Below, one piece after another: positions 47,330-59,429 of a DNA stretch of 64,000 nucleotides (the stretch's first letter is position 1; every line of letters begins with the position of its first letter). The DNA comes from Lamellibrachia columna (lineage: Eukaryota; Annelida; Polychaeta; Sabellida; Siboglinidae). The stretch spans positions 50,272,414 through 50,336,413 of the forward strand of contig OY759261.1 in assembly GCA_963662155.1 (NCBI GenBank), written 5' to 3'. The translations under genes and the position numbers were made by a program. The notes beneath the pieces were generated by a model. The model saw nothing but the letters and a program-made list of their open reading frames with translations. It searched no databases and was not told where the DNA came from.

Positions 47330-48600
47330 TCTTGATCGGTCTGATTCTCGCGCTCTTTCGTGAACTCGGCTTTCATCATCCGTCAGTTTCCACACGTGGG
47401 ATGCATCGCTGCAGATATCGTCCACTTAAAAGACTTCCACCAGACCCGATCCCGTGCCAGTTTCTTAACTTGCGTCCAGCTGATTTCGTGTTCTACCAGG
47501 TTAATTGTGCTTCATCAGGGCCAGCCAGGTTAGCTTTGGACGACCCTTGGGTCTTCGATCATCCATCTCTGCTTCGGCCAATGCTCTTCTTACAGGGGTG
47601 TCTTCTGACATGTGCAGCAGGTGACCACACCGTCGGGATCTTCTTTCACAGATCTTGACACTCCAGAGGTTGTCGATTGCTTATCTTGTCTGGCCATCTG
47701 GTGTTAATTACCATTTTGAGCAATCGACGCTGGAATGCATTCACTTGACCAGTTAGAGTTGATGTCATAGTCCAGTTTTCTGAGTTGTACAGAAAGATGC
47801 TCTGGACTAGTGTCTCAAAGATTCTGATCTTTAGACAGCTGTTGGTTTGATTACATCTCCAAACCTATTGGAACGCACTCATTGCATCAAGCGCCAACTT
47901 CTTTCTTCGTTTGATGTTTTCTTCAGTATCAAGCAGATAACACAGGATCTTGTATCATGGAAACGCTACATCATTGGATGGCCTGTCTATGGTGTACTCC
48001 TCATCTTTGGTGGTGTTGTTCTGGAGTTGGCGTTGCGTACTCTGTCGTTTTCGATGACATATGTCTGCTCCCCGTTACTGCCCATTATGTGTCATCTGCG
48101 TACTGTGCATCGATAATTGTGTTGATCGGTTTGCTGTATGCATGATCTATCAGATGTATATTTGTTGGTAGTGATGGATCAGGAGACTTCCGGTGGTAGT
48201 TGTGATCATTTCAGGGTGGTAACTGAAAGCTTTGGCTAGGTAGAGGATGAAGAGGACTGGACTTAGACAGTCCCCCTGCGGCACGCCTGTCTTTGTCGTG
48301 AATCTCTCTCCGGTTTCCCTCCCACGTCTTACGCACAACTGAACTCCTTCCAGCAGCACCTTGATCATGCTTAGTTCATCAGGATTCACAATTGTTCTCA
48401 GATCTTCTACCAACCCTTATACAAATATGCCATGGTATACCATGGTGTTACAGTGTAAACCATGACATTACATGGTAAACTGTGGTATACCATGGTTTAC
48501 ATGTTTCAAGACACCATGGTATATTATTCATAAGGAACGGTCTCTCTGTTTACGGTATCAAAAGCTTTTGGCATATCCATTAGCTGCATGTGTGTTGTGT
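47330..48600 (-). mobile_element. LINE in left arm of the inverted duplication
   Basis: Minus strand: MPKAFDTVNRETV near 48570 (RT motif A), a catgg/tatacc-rich insertion, then GVPQGDCLSPVLFILYL near 48280 (motif B), further RT in broken frames, and the tail LYNSENWTM, RCGHLLHMSEDTPVRRAL and RPKGRPKLTWL at about 47520-47790. Stops and frameshifts throughout. Confidence 0.8.
48425..48525. repeat. CCATGG/TATACC palindromic cluster (left arm)
   Basis: Repeated ccatggtataccatgg-like words that pair with one another. The mirror copy lies at 51520-51620. It interrupts both LINE copies just after the RT motif NRET, so it behaves as a miniature inverted element. Confidence 0.75.
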
Positions 48601-49879
48601 TGTTGACCAGGGGCGGATCCAGGGTTTAGAAGGGGGGGTCCAAGGTAATGTATGAAGCGCCGAGAGCGCGAAACGAGGCGCGAAGCACCTCGGGGAGGGG
48701 GGTGTGAGAGGGGTATCACCCTTCCCACCCATTTGACGTTTTTTAGACAAAACCCTTGAAATGGTGTAATTTGGGATACCCATAATCTGGTTTTAAGCGA
48801 GTTAGGGCCTAGTGTCATCAACCCAAAATTCAGACATGCGACATCGTAAGTATTTTCCGTACACAGTGTACACACTAAGGATTTGGGGATGAATACGGCC
48901 TTTGGCCGTGTCCCGTTTTAATACGGATTTGTTGAAAATATAAAAATCGTAATGAATTAGTCCTATGTATGTTCTTGTATTCATCACGTCAGTATAACTT
49001 CGAATATAAAATTTACAGCAGACGAGGTGCAACTACTCTAAAGTTGCGGCAAAACGCAGCGGATTTTGCTTTATTTACACCTGGATAGGTAGGCCTGTTC
49101 CAACAAAGAAAATGCGGTGTGTCTGAAAATGTCCAAACGAAAAAACAATATTAAACATCTGTCATGTGCCATTTATTGCAATATTTGCTAAAAACAACAA
49201 TAGTAATGCAAATGTTTAATAAAAAGAACGAGCATGTTTCAATTGACTAAAACAACACGTAATCGTATTAACTCTTTATCGGCACTATTGCAAATTAGAG
49301 GCACGGTACTGTAGTAATAGTAAACATATATATTTATTCGTACGACAATGTGTACAATTCAATTACAATTGAAGTATCTTTGCACACAAAGAGACTAATG
49401 TTCAGGTCTTTGACTAAAAAAGTGCTACACGCATTCTCTATATTATTCAGCACATCCTTTGTCAAGGAAACTGTGTTTAATAGTTTCTCACCCATGCAGC
49501 CCCTACTGATAGTGGTTCTGAATGATATAATAAAAGTAGCTAGGTTTCATATTACAGAAAGTCGTGGCATTAAGTTTGAACTGAGAAAAGGAGTAATTTA
49601 AACTTTTATGAATCAATACACCGAAGGGCTAGATTGCCCTCTCAAGAGAGCCTATCCAAACTGTTGTTGCATTTTAAACTACTCTGACATAAAGCGCACC
49701 ATTCGATTCATGATCTGAATTTGAATCGGGAGACATTCTGCTAAAATCAGCAGCGGCGGCGGCAGCAGATAACAATAAATTAAAGCGCATCATAGAAATA
49801 TATACACTATAGAGAGAGGAACAGTATGATAATAACTAATTGACGTTGTGTTTTTATATTACAAAACCCCAAAATATAA

Positions 49880-50060
49880 ATGTAGTGATTAGCACATCCG
49901 TCTTTCATGCCAAAGTTCTGAATTCAAGACGCAAACCGGACACGATACATTTGGTGTATAAACCTGGCTCTCAACGTTGTGGACTGTGTATCCCTCGTAA
50001 CTCGGAGATCACGTTAATGTCGGTCCCGTCTCAATTTGGGACGTTAAAGAACCAATGAGG
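49880..50060 (+). mobile_element. SINE-like segment
   Basis: gtgattagcacatccgtc, ttcaagacgcaaacc and the tail aatttgggacgttaaagaac resemble a tRNA-headed invertebrate SINE with a core ending gggacgttaaa. No A/B-box proof; the head extends into the palindrome arm. Confidence 0.35.
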
Positions 50061-51439
50061 TCGGCTTGGCGATAAAGTTATGAAAAGGCTAACTAGTTGA
50101 GTGGGACCTCAAAAGACCATAACATTTTAACCACAATATAATTATAAATAGTCGGTTAATAGAACGTTAATTGCCGGTTGCTGGAAATAACTAGATACTA
50201 GAAACTATGTTTATAGCAGATGTGTTTTAATAACTGTTGTTCATCAGCAGATATGTTAATCATTACACAACAAGCTCCAATACACGTTGCTTTTTTCATT
50301 GTGATAATATTAGCACACCGGAATTGAGGCACGTTGATTATTATTACAGTATGTAGCTTGAGAACATTTCCCGTTTGTTCCTTTCTATGAACATTTGACA
50401 AACTGTTTCCAGATCAATCTCGCACGAGCAAGCCTACACTTTTGCCTTTCCATGAACCCTAGTGAATTGAGCTCATGCGGCTTGCTTTCCTTGGATAAAT
50501 ATAGCATAAGTCTGGCTTAAACGGATGACATAGACAGGTAACTTCTAACATAAGTCTGGCTTAAATGAAAAATTTACTTTGGCATGAAAGGTGGATGTGC
50601 TAATCACTACATTTACATTTTGGGTTTAGTAATATAAGTACACAACGTCAATTAGTTATTTCATACTGTCCCTCTTTCTATGGTGTATTTATTGTATGTA
50701 CAACTTTCTGTAATATGAAACCTAGCTACTTTTATTATATCATTCAGAACCACCACCAGAAGGGGCTGGATAAGAAACTATTAAACACAGTTTCCTTGGC
50801 AAAGGATGTGCTGAATAATACAGAGAATGTGTGTAGCACTTTTTTTTATCGAAGACGTGTTAGTCTCTTTGTGTGCAAAGATACTTAAATTGTAATTGAA
50901 TTGTACACATTACACTAGTTTGCAATAATGCTGATACAGAGTTTAGACGATTGTTGTTTTAGTAAATTGAAGCATTCTTTTTATTAAACATTTGCATTAC
51001 TATTGTTGTTTTAGTCGATATTGCAATAAATGGCACAACAGATGTTTAATGTTGTCTTTTCGTTTGGACATTTTCCCGCATCACCGCATTTTCTACCTAC
51101 AGGTGTAAATAAAACAAAATCCGCTTTGTTTTGCCGAAATTGTAGACTCTAGAGTGGTTGCACATCGTCTACTGTAAATTTTACATTCAAAGTTATACTT
51201 ATGTGACGAATACAATAAAGCACATAGGACTATTTTATCATGATTTTTATACTTTCTGCAAATCCGTATTAAAACGGGACACGGCCAAAGGCCGTATTCC
51301 TCCCAAAAATCCGTACGATGTCGCGTGTCTGAATTTTGGGTTGATTACATTAGGCCCTAACTCGCTTAAAACTAGATTATGGGTGTCCCCCCTCCCATAA
51401 TCCCCCCCGAGGCGCTAAACCCTGGATCTGCGCTTGGTC

Positions 51440-52190
51440 AACAACACAACACACATCCTGCTAATGGATATGTCAAAAGCTTTTGATACCGTAAACAGAG
51501 AGACCCTTCCTTATGAAAATATACCATGGTATACCATTGTGTTTTAAAACAGGTAAACCATGGTATACCACAGTTTACCATGTAATGTCATGGTTTACAC
51601 TGTAATACCATGGTATATTTTTAGAAGGGCTGGTAGATCTGTGAACAATTGTGAATCCTGATGAACTACATATGATCAAGGTACTTGTGGAAGGTGTTGT
51701 GCATCGGACGCGGGAGGGAAATTGGAGATTCACGATAAACACAGGCGTGCCACAGGGGGTTGTCTAAGTCGAGTCCTCATCCTCTACCTAGCCAAAGCCT
51801 TCAGTTACCAGCCTAAATTGAATGATCACAACTACCACCGGAAGTCTCCTGAACCACCACTACAAACAAATATATATCGGATAGACCACGCATACAGCAA
51901 ACCGATAAACATAATAAATTTATTATCATCGATGCACAGGACGCAGATGACAGAGTGGGCAGTGACGGGCAGCAGACATGTCATCGAAAACGGCAGAGTA
52001 TGCACACTCCCACTGTTAGAGCAACACCAACTCCAGAACAACACCACCAGAGGTGAGGAGTACAGCGGTTATCCATTGATGTATCTTGCAAACGCTGCAA
52101 GATCCTGGGTTATCTGCTTGATACTAAAGAAGACATCAAATGAAGAAAGAAGTTGGCGCTTGATGCAATGAGTGCTTTCCAAGAGGTTTG
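51440..52190 (+). mobile_element. LINE fragment in right arm of the inverted duplication
   Basis: Plus strand: LLMDMSKAFDTVNRETL (51455-51510), then INTGVPQG (about 51740) and later RT in broken frames (DAQDADDRV, then KRCKILGYLLDTKEDIK). It is the mirror of 47880-48600. Confidence 0.8.
51520..51620. repeat. CCATGG/TATACC palindromic cluster (right arm)
   Basis: The same cluster as at 48425-48525, in inverted orientation and at the same place in the LINE sequence. Confidence 0.75.
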
Positions 52191-52218
52191 GAGTTAATGT
52201 GGTGCCACCATTTTTCGT

Positions 52219-52600
52219 GTGCAAAGCCGAGTGGGTGTAAGACCAACTCCTATGAAAAAGCCTGTCACCGCAGAAGAAATTATCGATACTATCAACAAAT
52301 TGGAATATAATAAAAGTCCTGGTATGGATGAAATAAGATCAGAACAACTAAATATGGGCCTATGTACATCGGTAGCAACAGAAATAGCTGATATCCTAAA
52401 CACGACAATAGCAGGAGACAAACCTATTGAACTCAGTCTAGGAATTCGAACACCACTCCAAAAGCTTGGTAAGAAAAATAGGCCTGTGTACAAATTTAAG
52501 GCCATATTTATTTTGCCCCCACGTCATATACCACTAGAAAGCTTAATGTCTCCCATCAACATGAGGTACGACATGGTGTTGTCACTGGTGCAGTAATTGT
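52219..52600 (+). mobile_element. LINE RT N-terminal fragment
   Basis: Encodes KKPVTAEEIIDTINKLEYNK, SPGMDEIRSEQL and TPLQKLGKKNRPVYKFK, the region before RT motif A. It lies after, not before, the motif A-containing fragment on the same strand, so the order is rearranged relative to an intact LINE. Confidence 0.75.
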
Positions 52601-53737
52601 TCTGCGATTCCCCAATGATGATTTATTTTTATTGTGCAATTCCCCAAATGTCATAACATTACAATGGTTAACCCATACATATTAGTTCACATACACTGAT
52701 GGAAAGATGAATGTCTCCTAGTCAAAAGGAGGCATGTAGTGGAGCCGTCATGCGGTGCAGTCATGATGTGGAGCTGCCACGTGGAGCTGTCAAGTGGTGC
52801 AGTAAGCATGGTTTCTTAAAATGTGGGTGCAGTTGTATCAATATTATTAACAGAACCATGTAGTTTAGATGGGCAGGTGCACTTTATTGTGTACAACACT
52901 GATCTGTATATCTCATTTATCATATTGTTTTATTTATATTTTTAATGCAAATGTGTATGTATGTTTATTAACCTGAAATAAAAGAATTTGTATTCGTAAA
53001 AGGGAAATATTTAATTTCTATGTATAATTATCCTCTGGAAAACACTATACACTATGGAATGGCACAAAAGTCAACTGCCAAAACATAATTTAATCTGCCC
53101 TCAAAATCTGTTATTATCAAGTGCAACAGCTAACCTGGCTAGATAGGTTTGTGTTAAACCTCTGTAACATGACCACTCGGTGAACTGGTAACAGTTTATA
53201 CGACTGTCATCTGTTGTGACGTCCATGTACACCTTACACAGCAGTGCTCCCTGATAACTGGTTATACACTGCTCCATCTACTACACTGAATGTCAGCTTC
53301 AACTAGAATCAGTGTTGCCTATAATATAATGACATCCTGCTGGCTCTATACTCCGCTTACTACGACAGCTGTCCATATTCTTTCAACTATATACATTGAT
53401 ACATGCTGCTACTATGAACTGTATCATGACATCTAGTATGCCCTGAATCAGTTCAATAAAACAGAACCATTAACTGATATGTAGTATAAACAACATACAT
53501 ATAATACACTGAATTACTGTTCATACTAAAAAAAATTATAATTTTCAATAAATCCCACATTCTGTGGACATCACGGTGTACATTGTGGTTAATTTATAGT
53601 TTATGTTGGAAATATATTACAATTTACAGTACAAAGGCACTGAGCACATTCTGTGTCACTGTGGCACTGTTCCCTAATAGTGTACAAAGATCTCTGCAAC
53701 AATGATCTATTTCTGTGTCTTGATCATGGATCTGGCG
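52601..53737. other. No gene recognised
   Basis: AT-rich, with a minor repeat of ggagctg / gtggtgcagt around 52735-52805. Nothing coding. Confidence 0.4.
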
Positions 53738-53796
53738 ATGTTGTTGCTGCTGCTGCTGCTGCTGCCGCTGCTGCTGCTGCCGCTGCTGCTGCTGGG
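53738..53796. repeat. CTG/CCG trinucleotide microsatellite
   Basis: About 18 triplets of ctg interrupted by ccg. Read on the minus strand it gives a Gln-rich stretch, but no gene context supports translation. Confidence 0.9.
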
Positions 53797-53844
53797 GCTT
53801 CCTAAAACAATTAAGATGCAATCAAAAGAATGCCTCACACTTGT

Positions 53845-53955
53845 CCACCAACAAACAGCTGTTTGTTGGAAAAGGAAGCTGTTGGTGGACAAGGAAGGTT
53901 GATGGACAAGGAAGCTGTTGGTGGACAATGAAGGTTGATGGACAAGGAAGCTACA
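53845..53955. repeat. Short tandem repeat tgttggtggacaaggaag
   Basis: Alternating ggtggacaaggaagctgtt and ggttgatggacaaggaagct words, about four to five copies. Confidence 0.75.
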
Positions 53956-54465
53956 AATACACATGTACTGCTCAGGAGTTGCCTCACATAATTGAATCTA
54001 CATTTGTTCTTATGGCAAAATCACTCCAGGACAGAGCAATTTGATTCTATTACACAGCCGATTCACTCATTTTAATATGACGGGAATAGGGAACGATTTA
54101 TTTCTGTTTTGAAAGAATGTACAATACAGCTTTGTTAACTTGAACTTGAATACCCATCAAAACAGGAACCATTAGCCTAGTCCCGTCAGGATGCACCAAT
54201 TTAACATGAACATGTGGATAACTCAGTGTTTCCTGGTCCTTGCCTCGAGTTAACAAAGTTCTACTGTTTTAACCATAAAGTAAAAAAAAATATGGATGCC
54301 TCTAAAGCATTTGCTTAGTCTTTATTTCACAACAATAAATATATCAAACTTGATATACCTACATGTCTTCTCAGACATTACTTTTCTGATATAAAAACAG
54401 CACAATGAGAAAAAAGGTTTTTATGTTATCTGTGATGTATATGACAATTGACATTTGTTTTCTAT

Positions 54466-54490
54466 ATATCTATATATATATATATATATT
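54466..54490. repeat. TA microsatellite
   Basis: (ta)n run of about 24 bases. Confidence 0.9.
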
Positions 54491-54599
54491 CAAATAAGGA
54501 GAAATATACAAGTTAGTTGGTTAATGGATCCGCCGACAGTATATTTTCGAGGTTTTTGCAGAAACAAAACGAAAAATAGCCCTTCTGATTTTTGGTAAG

Positions 54600-54920
54600 C
54601 TGGCCCGGTGGCACTATTTCACTGTCTTTCACTAGGTGTCGCCACCAAACTCATCGGAAGAAGAAAATTACTGATGCTACATTATGAAATACATTTGTGT
54701 TAGTTTAGTCAACAACTTAAGGAGGCAATTGTCTGAGCACTTTTGTTGTTGTTATTGAACTGATGTCCTGAATCTTTCATAGATTATGAGTCATGGAAAG
54801 AAATTAAGTGTGAATTTTTTCCGGAATTTTCCCATGGTATAGCGGCCATCTTGGATTGAACTTTCCTTCCACATATATCAGTGACTACTGGCTTTAGATC
54901 AATTGAGATGACACAGGCAT
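54600..54920 (-). mobile_element. Relic of the 3' end of a TTAA-type element
   Basis: ccatcttggattgaa preceded by ttttcccatggtat is the reverse complement of 28757-28795 in the TTAA transposon, and flanking phrases (ctttcatagatt, atatatcagtgactactgg) also match. It is a second, inverted, diverged copy of that family. Confidence 0.6.
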
Positions 54921-55577
54921 GAGATGAGAAAATTATTCTGTTATGAAGACGGCACTGAGCATGAAGATGAGGAAAAGAGACCCGACAGGAAGGTTACAGT
55001 GATTCATCAATATCAGTAGCCACCTGGATGAAAAGAACACCAGCCTCAAAGATGTATTAAGAATGGAATAGTGCAAGAGCCGTACAGAATGGAAGACACT
55101 GATTTCTTGCCAAACTGACAGGATTTGTAGTGTCACTTGAATATCTAACTGGAGTATGGTAAGCAGATAACCGGAAGCCAACATACCTGTTTAATTAGGG
55201 TTAGAGATGGTGAGAAATGCCGTGCCCTGAGTACAAGTGCATGGCAATTTTGCACACATTGAAGTTTAATAGTTGCTTTTAACAATGATATTTAGCAGTG
55301 AATTGCTAAAGTCAAGGCGACAAGACTTGCATATTTGATAAATATGTTGGCAGAAGCTGATGTCACTGTTGAAGACAACACATAGCTCAACCAACGTTCA
55401 GCAATTTATACTTGGATTGCTACTCTTTATCATAAACAACATGCCAAACTTGTGCCAATACAACAAGAGAATTGTGTAACTACAACACTTGTACTGGAAG
55501 TAATAAATGAACAAGTGGGTAGTCCATGTCAGACTCAGACTAGTTTTGTGAAGGTATTAAAACTCAAAAGTTCTTAC

Positions 55578-55661
55578 TTCAGGCTCCAGATGGACATGTT
55601 CTCAGCCAACCCATCACTCAGGTGATTCACAAGATGAATGTCTAGATGGCAGTCATACAAG
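55578..55661 (-). CDS. NLR LRR exon, second locus (copy 1)
   Basis: An 84-nt phase-2 exon with acceptor ctttcag and donor gtaagaa, encoding LYDCHLDIHLVNHLSDGL, then AENMSIWSL. Same length, phase and LRR pattern as the main array but a diverged sequence. It is next after the truncated NACHT copy at 56.2-56.9 kb. Confidence 0.8.
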
Positions 55662-55694
55662 CTGAAAGTGACAGACCAACAAGGTTAATATTCA

Positions 55695-55820
55695 GGTATA
55701 TTAGGATCACCACACCACCACACACCTGACACCATCATACACTTCCATACACCTGACACCACCATACACCTCTATACACCTGACACCACCATATGCATGG
55801 CATCACCATACACCAGATAC
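55695..55820. repeat. Minisatellite (cacctgacaccaccatacac)n
   Basis: Irregular tandem repeat in the intron beside the LRR exon. Related arrays lie at 57325-57455 and 62283-62450 at the same position relative to their LRR exons, so they were inherited with duplication of the block. Confidence 0.85.
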
Positions 55821-56239
55821 CTGCATTGTTTGGACTGTGAAAAAGCTCCACAAATACCTGAAAATGGTAATGCATTTATTCATAACTATTTAGAAGTTAT
55901 CTATATGTTATATTGATGTTGATCTCCAGACCTGCAGTATGACACAAGTAGCCAACTAGTCTATTGCCAGATGCACCAAACACTGTCACCTTACAGGCAC
56001 CAGTGCGGTTCAATGCACCAGTCAATTACTGGATACACTGACTGTCATCATTGATTCATTAATGGTTTTCAGAGCATCAGTCCCTTTCCAAATGCACCAA
56101 ATACTCTCATATAAAGCAGCACTGGTGTTGTACAGTGCACCAGTCCTTTGTCATGCATTGAATAATGTCATCTTCGAGTCATCGGTATTGGTCAATGAAA
56201 ACTAGATTAGGACATGTTTGGGAATGAAAGAAAAGCAAT

Positions 56240-56905
56240 TTACCCAAGGACACTTGGCTTGTCTCAGCACCCAGGATAGTGCTCGCATTTCTGTCGGGAA
56301 CTCCTCCAGTGAGGGGCTGATTTCAGATGAGACAATGTCCACCAGATCTAAATCTTGGGTCTCATGCAAGAGAGCTACAATTTTCAGCCGGTCCGTTCTC
56401 AGCACTTGTGCCAGTTTCTTTACAAGATCTCGAAGATCCAATGATATTTCTGACACCAGCTTATCTATGAAGAACATGTTGCGTAGGTCTCCAGAAAGTC
56501 ATAGAATGAATGAGATGACAACCTCATGTTTGTGGATCGAGGATTCATCCACAAGAAGTTGCTGTGTCATCAGTTGACTCTTGAAGCAGGCCGACGGCTC
56601 TTGTATGGTCAGGTGATTGAATGACCAACGTACGTATGATGGCCAAGTCATCATACTTCTTGAACGGATCAGTTATGACCTGTAGTACATCTTCTACATC
56701 CATGTCCACATGGTCGTACTTCAAGCGTGGATGAAGTTTCCTTGCCGAGTTCATGTTTGCGTTTACATAGAACGGTGTCATCTTGATGACTGGCACATCT
56801 CCATCCATGCCTTGACTGTGTACATCTGCCAGAGCTTGGCACACAAACTGACACTGCAATGGAATGTAGCAGTAAGTGATGAGATTCTGGTTTTCTTCAG
56901 TTCAT
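56240..56905 (-). pseudogene. Truncated NACHT-region copy (NLR pseudogene 2)
   Basis: Minus-strand pieces align with the C-terminal half of the 19.2-20.8 kb exon: CQFVCQALADVHSQG, ARKLHPRLKYDHVDM, VLQVITDPFKKYDDLA; then a deletion of roughly 60 codons; then SPDHTRAVGLLQ; a frameshift and stop; and DKLVSEISLDLRDLVKKLAQ to MRALSWVLRQAKCPW followed by donor gtaaat. Walker A and Walker B are absent. The donor side has also lost the residues matching VTNL and its phase. It is a pseudogene unless rescued by other exons. Confidence 0.85.
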
Positions 56906-57200
56906 CCTAATGAAGTTTAGCAGTCGCTTTTAACAGTGATATTTAGCAGTGAATTGCTAAGATAACTAGAAGATGATGATGATGATGAAGAGAAAGATAC
57001 CAGTATATTCAATTTGACAGTAATTTATACTTGGACTGCTACTCTTTATCATAAACAACACGCCAAACTTGTGCCAATACAACAACAGGAATGTGTAACT
57101 ACAAAACTTGTACTGGAAGTAATAAATGAACGAGTGGGTAGTCCATGTCAGACTCAGACTAGTTTTGTGAAGGTATTAAAACTCATACAGAAGTTCTTAC

Positions 57201-57284
57201 TTCAGGCTCCAGATGGACGTGTTCTCAGCCAACCCGTCACTCAGGTGATTCACAAGATGACTGTCTAGATGGCAGTCATACAAG
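57201..57284 (-). CDS. NLR LRR exon, second locus (copy 2)
   Basis: An 84-nt phase-2 exon, LYDCHLDSHLVNHLSDGL then AENTSIWSL, with intact acceptor and donor. It lies between the two broken NACHT copies. It belongs to a duplicated block: 57010-57300 matches 55400-55680 closely. Confidence 0.8.
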
Positions 57285-58069
57285 CTGAAACTGACAGACC
57301 AACAAGGTAAATATTCAGGTATATTAGGATCACCATACACCTGACACCATCATACACCTGACACCATTATACACTTCCATACACTTGACACCACCACACA
57401 CCTGACACCATCATACACTTCTATACATCTGACACCACCATACACCTGACTGACACCATAATCCATGTCAGACAGGCCCTTAGCCAGAAATAATTTTTTG
57501 CCAGTCTTGAACTTTCTACTTTTTTTTAACTTTAAGCGAGCGAACAGCTTCCATGGAAGCCATTAGCCTCTATAGCAGCCATTATTGGTCCAATTACCTT
57601 TTTTCCCTGGTAAACCAACGACAAATGAGACAAGACAGCCATTATTGACAAATATGTCTAATTAAAAAAAAAATTGAATCACTCAAAATCAAATGCTTCA
57701 TACTAAAAGTAAAACAATTCAACATATCTAAAAAAGTTACAAAACTGAATAATACAATCGGGTTTCAAAATAATACATTGACACATAAAAAATTATTACT
57801 TTGATAAAAAATAGCAAAAATCCAGTATTGGTAGGACTTGTGTTGACCACATTTGTCTGTAGCAAAATGTAACACTCGCAACATTATTCATCAAGGTCGA
57901 TGTTATTACAATATCTTAGAACAAACTTACTATTTCGCACATACAACACATTGGACTTGTTAAACAAATGAATGATTTGTTCATTTAAAACCCCCTCTTC
58001 AGTTGGTGGTTACCACGAAACATTTTATATCTTTATTATTGACATAATAATTTATTAATAATAATAATT

Positions 58070-58085
58070 TTAAATATATATTATA

Positions 58086-58117
<32 letters not shown>

Positions 58118-58120
58118 GAA
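58070..58120. repeat. TA-rich microsatellite
   Basis: (ta)n and tatatatt runs. Confidence 0.9.
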
Positions 58121-58299
58121 ATTATTATTTCGTTTTGACTTTCTAGAGATTATTGAAGGTAAACTTTTTTATCTTCGTATACAAATGTATAAATTCATTA
58201 TAGAGTGTACTCCATAATTATAGTACACCTATCAACACTTATATTACCCTAAAATGTTTACATTACCATGAAATGCTGACACTGTCCTTTGATTTGTCA

Positions 58300-58545
58300 T
58301 AGTAATTGACGTCCTACTCTTGTATTGTGTTTTTGAGCTGATCTTGTATGTTGGTTGGTTTTGGTTTGTGTGTGTTAAGAATATTTGAAGGCTATATTAA
58401 TTGGCTTCACTACTCCTGCTTTGTTTTACTGAGCAGATTGTTTCACCTCGTTTGTCCTTTGATTTGTGTGTGTTAGCAGTGTGCGGAGGCCGTATAGTAA
58501 TTGGCTTGATACTCTTGTATTGTTTCGTTGAGCATGTCTTTTTGT
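58300..58545. repeat. About 110-bp degenerate direct repeat
   Basis: tcctttgatttgt (58286, 58455), tactcttgtattgtgttt / tactcttgtattgtttcg (58315, 58508) and gagc(a/t)gat words recur; two to three degenerate copies inside the hAT element. Confidence 0.6.
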
Positions 58546-59429
58546 TTGAATAACGGCATTGTATAACATGCATTGAAACAAAGCGTCCGACATCTGCAGT
58601 ATTTACTTGAAGTTGGCTTCCCTTTGACTTTGATGACAAGAAGGCCTACCAAGGCTACGACCAAGTCGCCCTTGAATGCATTGAATAGAAGTTAGGAACT
58701 GAGCAGATTTTGCGTGATCCTCTGATTAACAAGAAATATAACACCTGTTTAAATTCCACAGTGTGATGGGGAAATTGGTTCAGGGTAATGTTCTGTTTTA
58801 TTAGTTGCCATTTCAATAGTATGCATTTGTTATGCTAAATTCGTAGTGAATCTGAACATGATCCTTATATATTAGTCTACATAATATCTACCAAGTTTCA
58901 TGCTTTTATCACCTAATGCACAAGCGTTAATCCACTACTAATATAATATGGTACATTATCAACAACGGAGTACAAAAGGTCAAATATGGATCCACATACA
59001 TTTAATAAACTACATATGAAATAAACTACATATGAAATCATCCATAAACATGCCATGGATTTAAATATATAAACATACACACATGCTTTAGATGTAGTAG
59101 AATATACGTAAAACATTTAAAGAATTTAAAGTCAAGTCACGCATGCGTTTCATAGAAATAACAACAAAATATAATAGTGCAGGTTCTGTATGAGATGGGC
59201 ATTGAATCAATCAGCGGCCAATTAGAGACGGGCATGGGCGGAGTCAACACCAGACACAGACCAATCAACGGCGGGAATGATAGAGCACATACCTTCCTTC
59301 TCTATTGTGTTGCCAAAACTGCTATATGCTTCATTGGGGAAAGGATTTGCATAAAAGCCGTTGATATCGAACATTGGACAACACAACTTTTCTAGTTCAC
59401 TTACTATTAAGTATTTCGTGTGCCAGCGA

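Larger units (their letters stand above)
47880..52192. repeat. Large imperfect inverted duplication (palindrome), about 4.3 kb
   Basis: Left arm about 47880-49912 and right arm about 50577-52192 are reverse complements broken by indels. Matched landmarks are atcaagcgccaacttc (47890) with gaagttggcgcttgat (52150); ggtatcaaaagcttttg (48554) with its complement at 51475; cggcctttggccgtg (48896) with 51280; and tgacgttgtg (49841) with cacaacgtca (50641). The spacer of about 660 bp is unique. Both arms share the same insertion inside the LINE, so duplication came after it. Confidence 0.85.

Noticed and set aside
53624..53964. Poly-Gln or poly-Leu/Ser protein
   Set aside because: It is a CTG/CCG microsatellite read in several frames.
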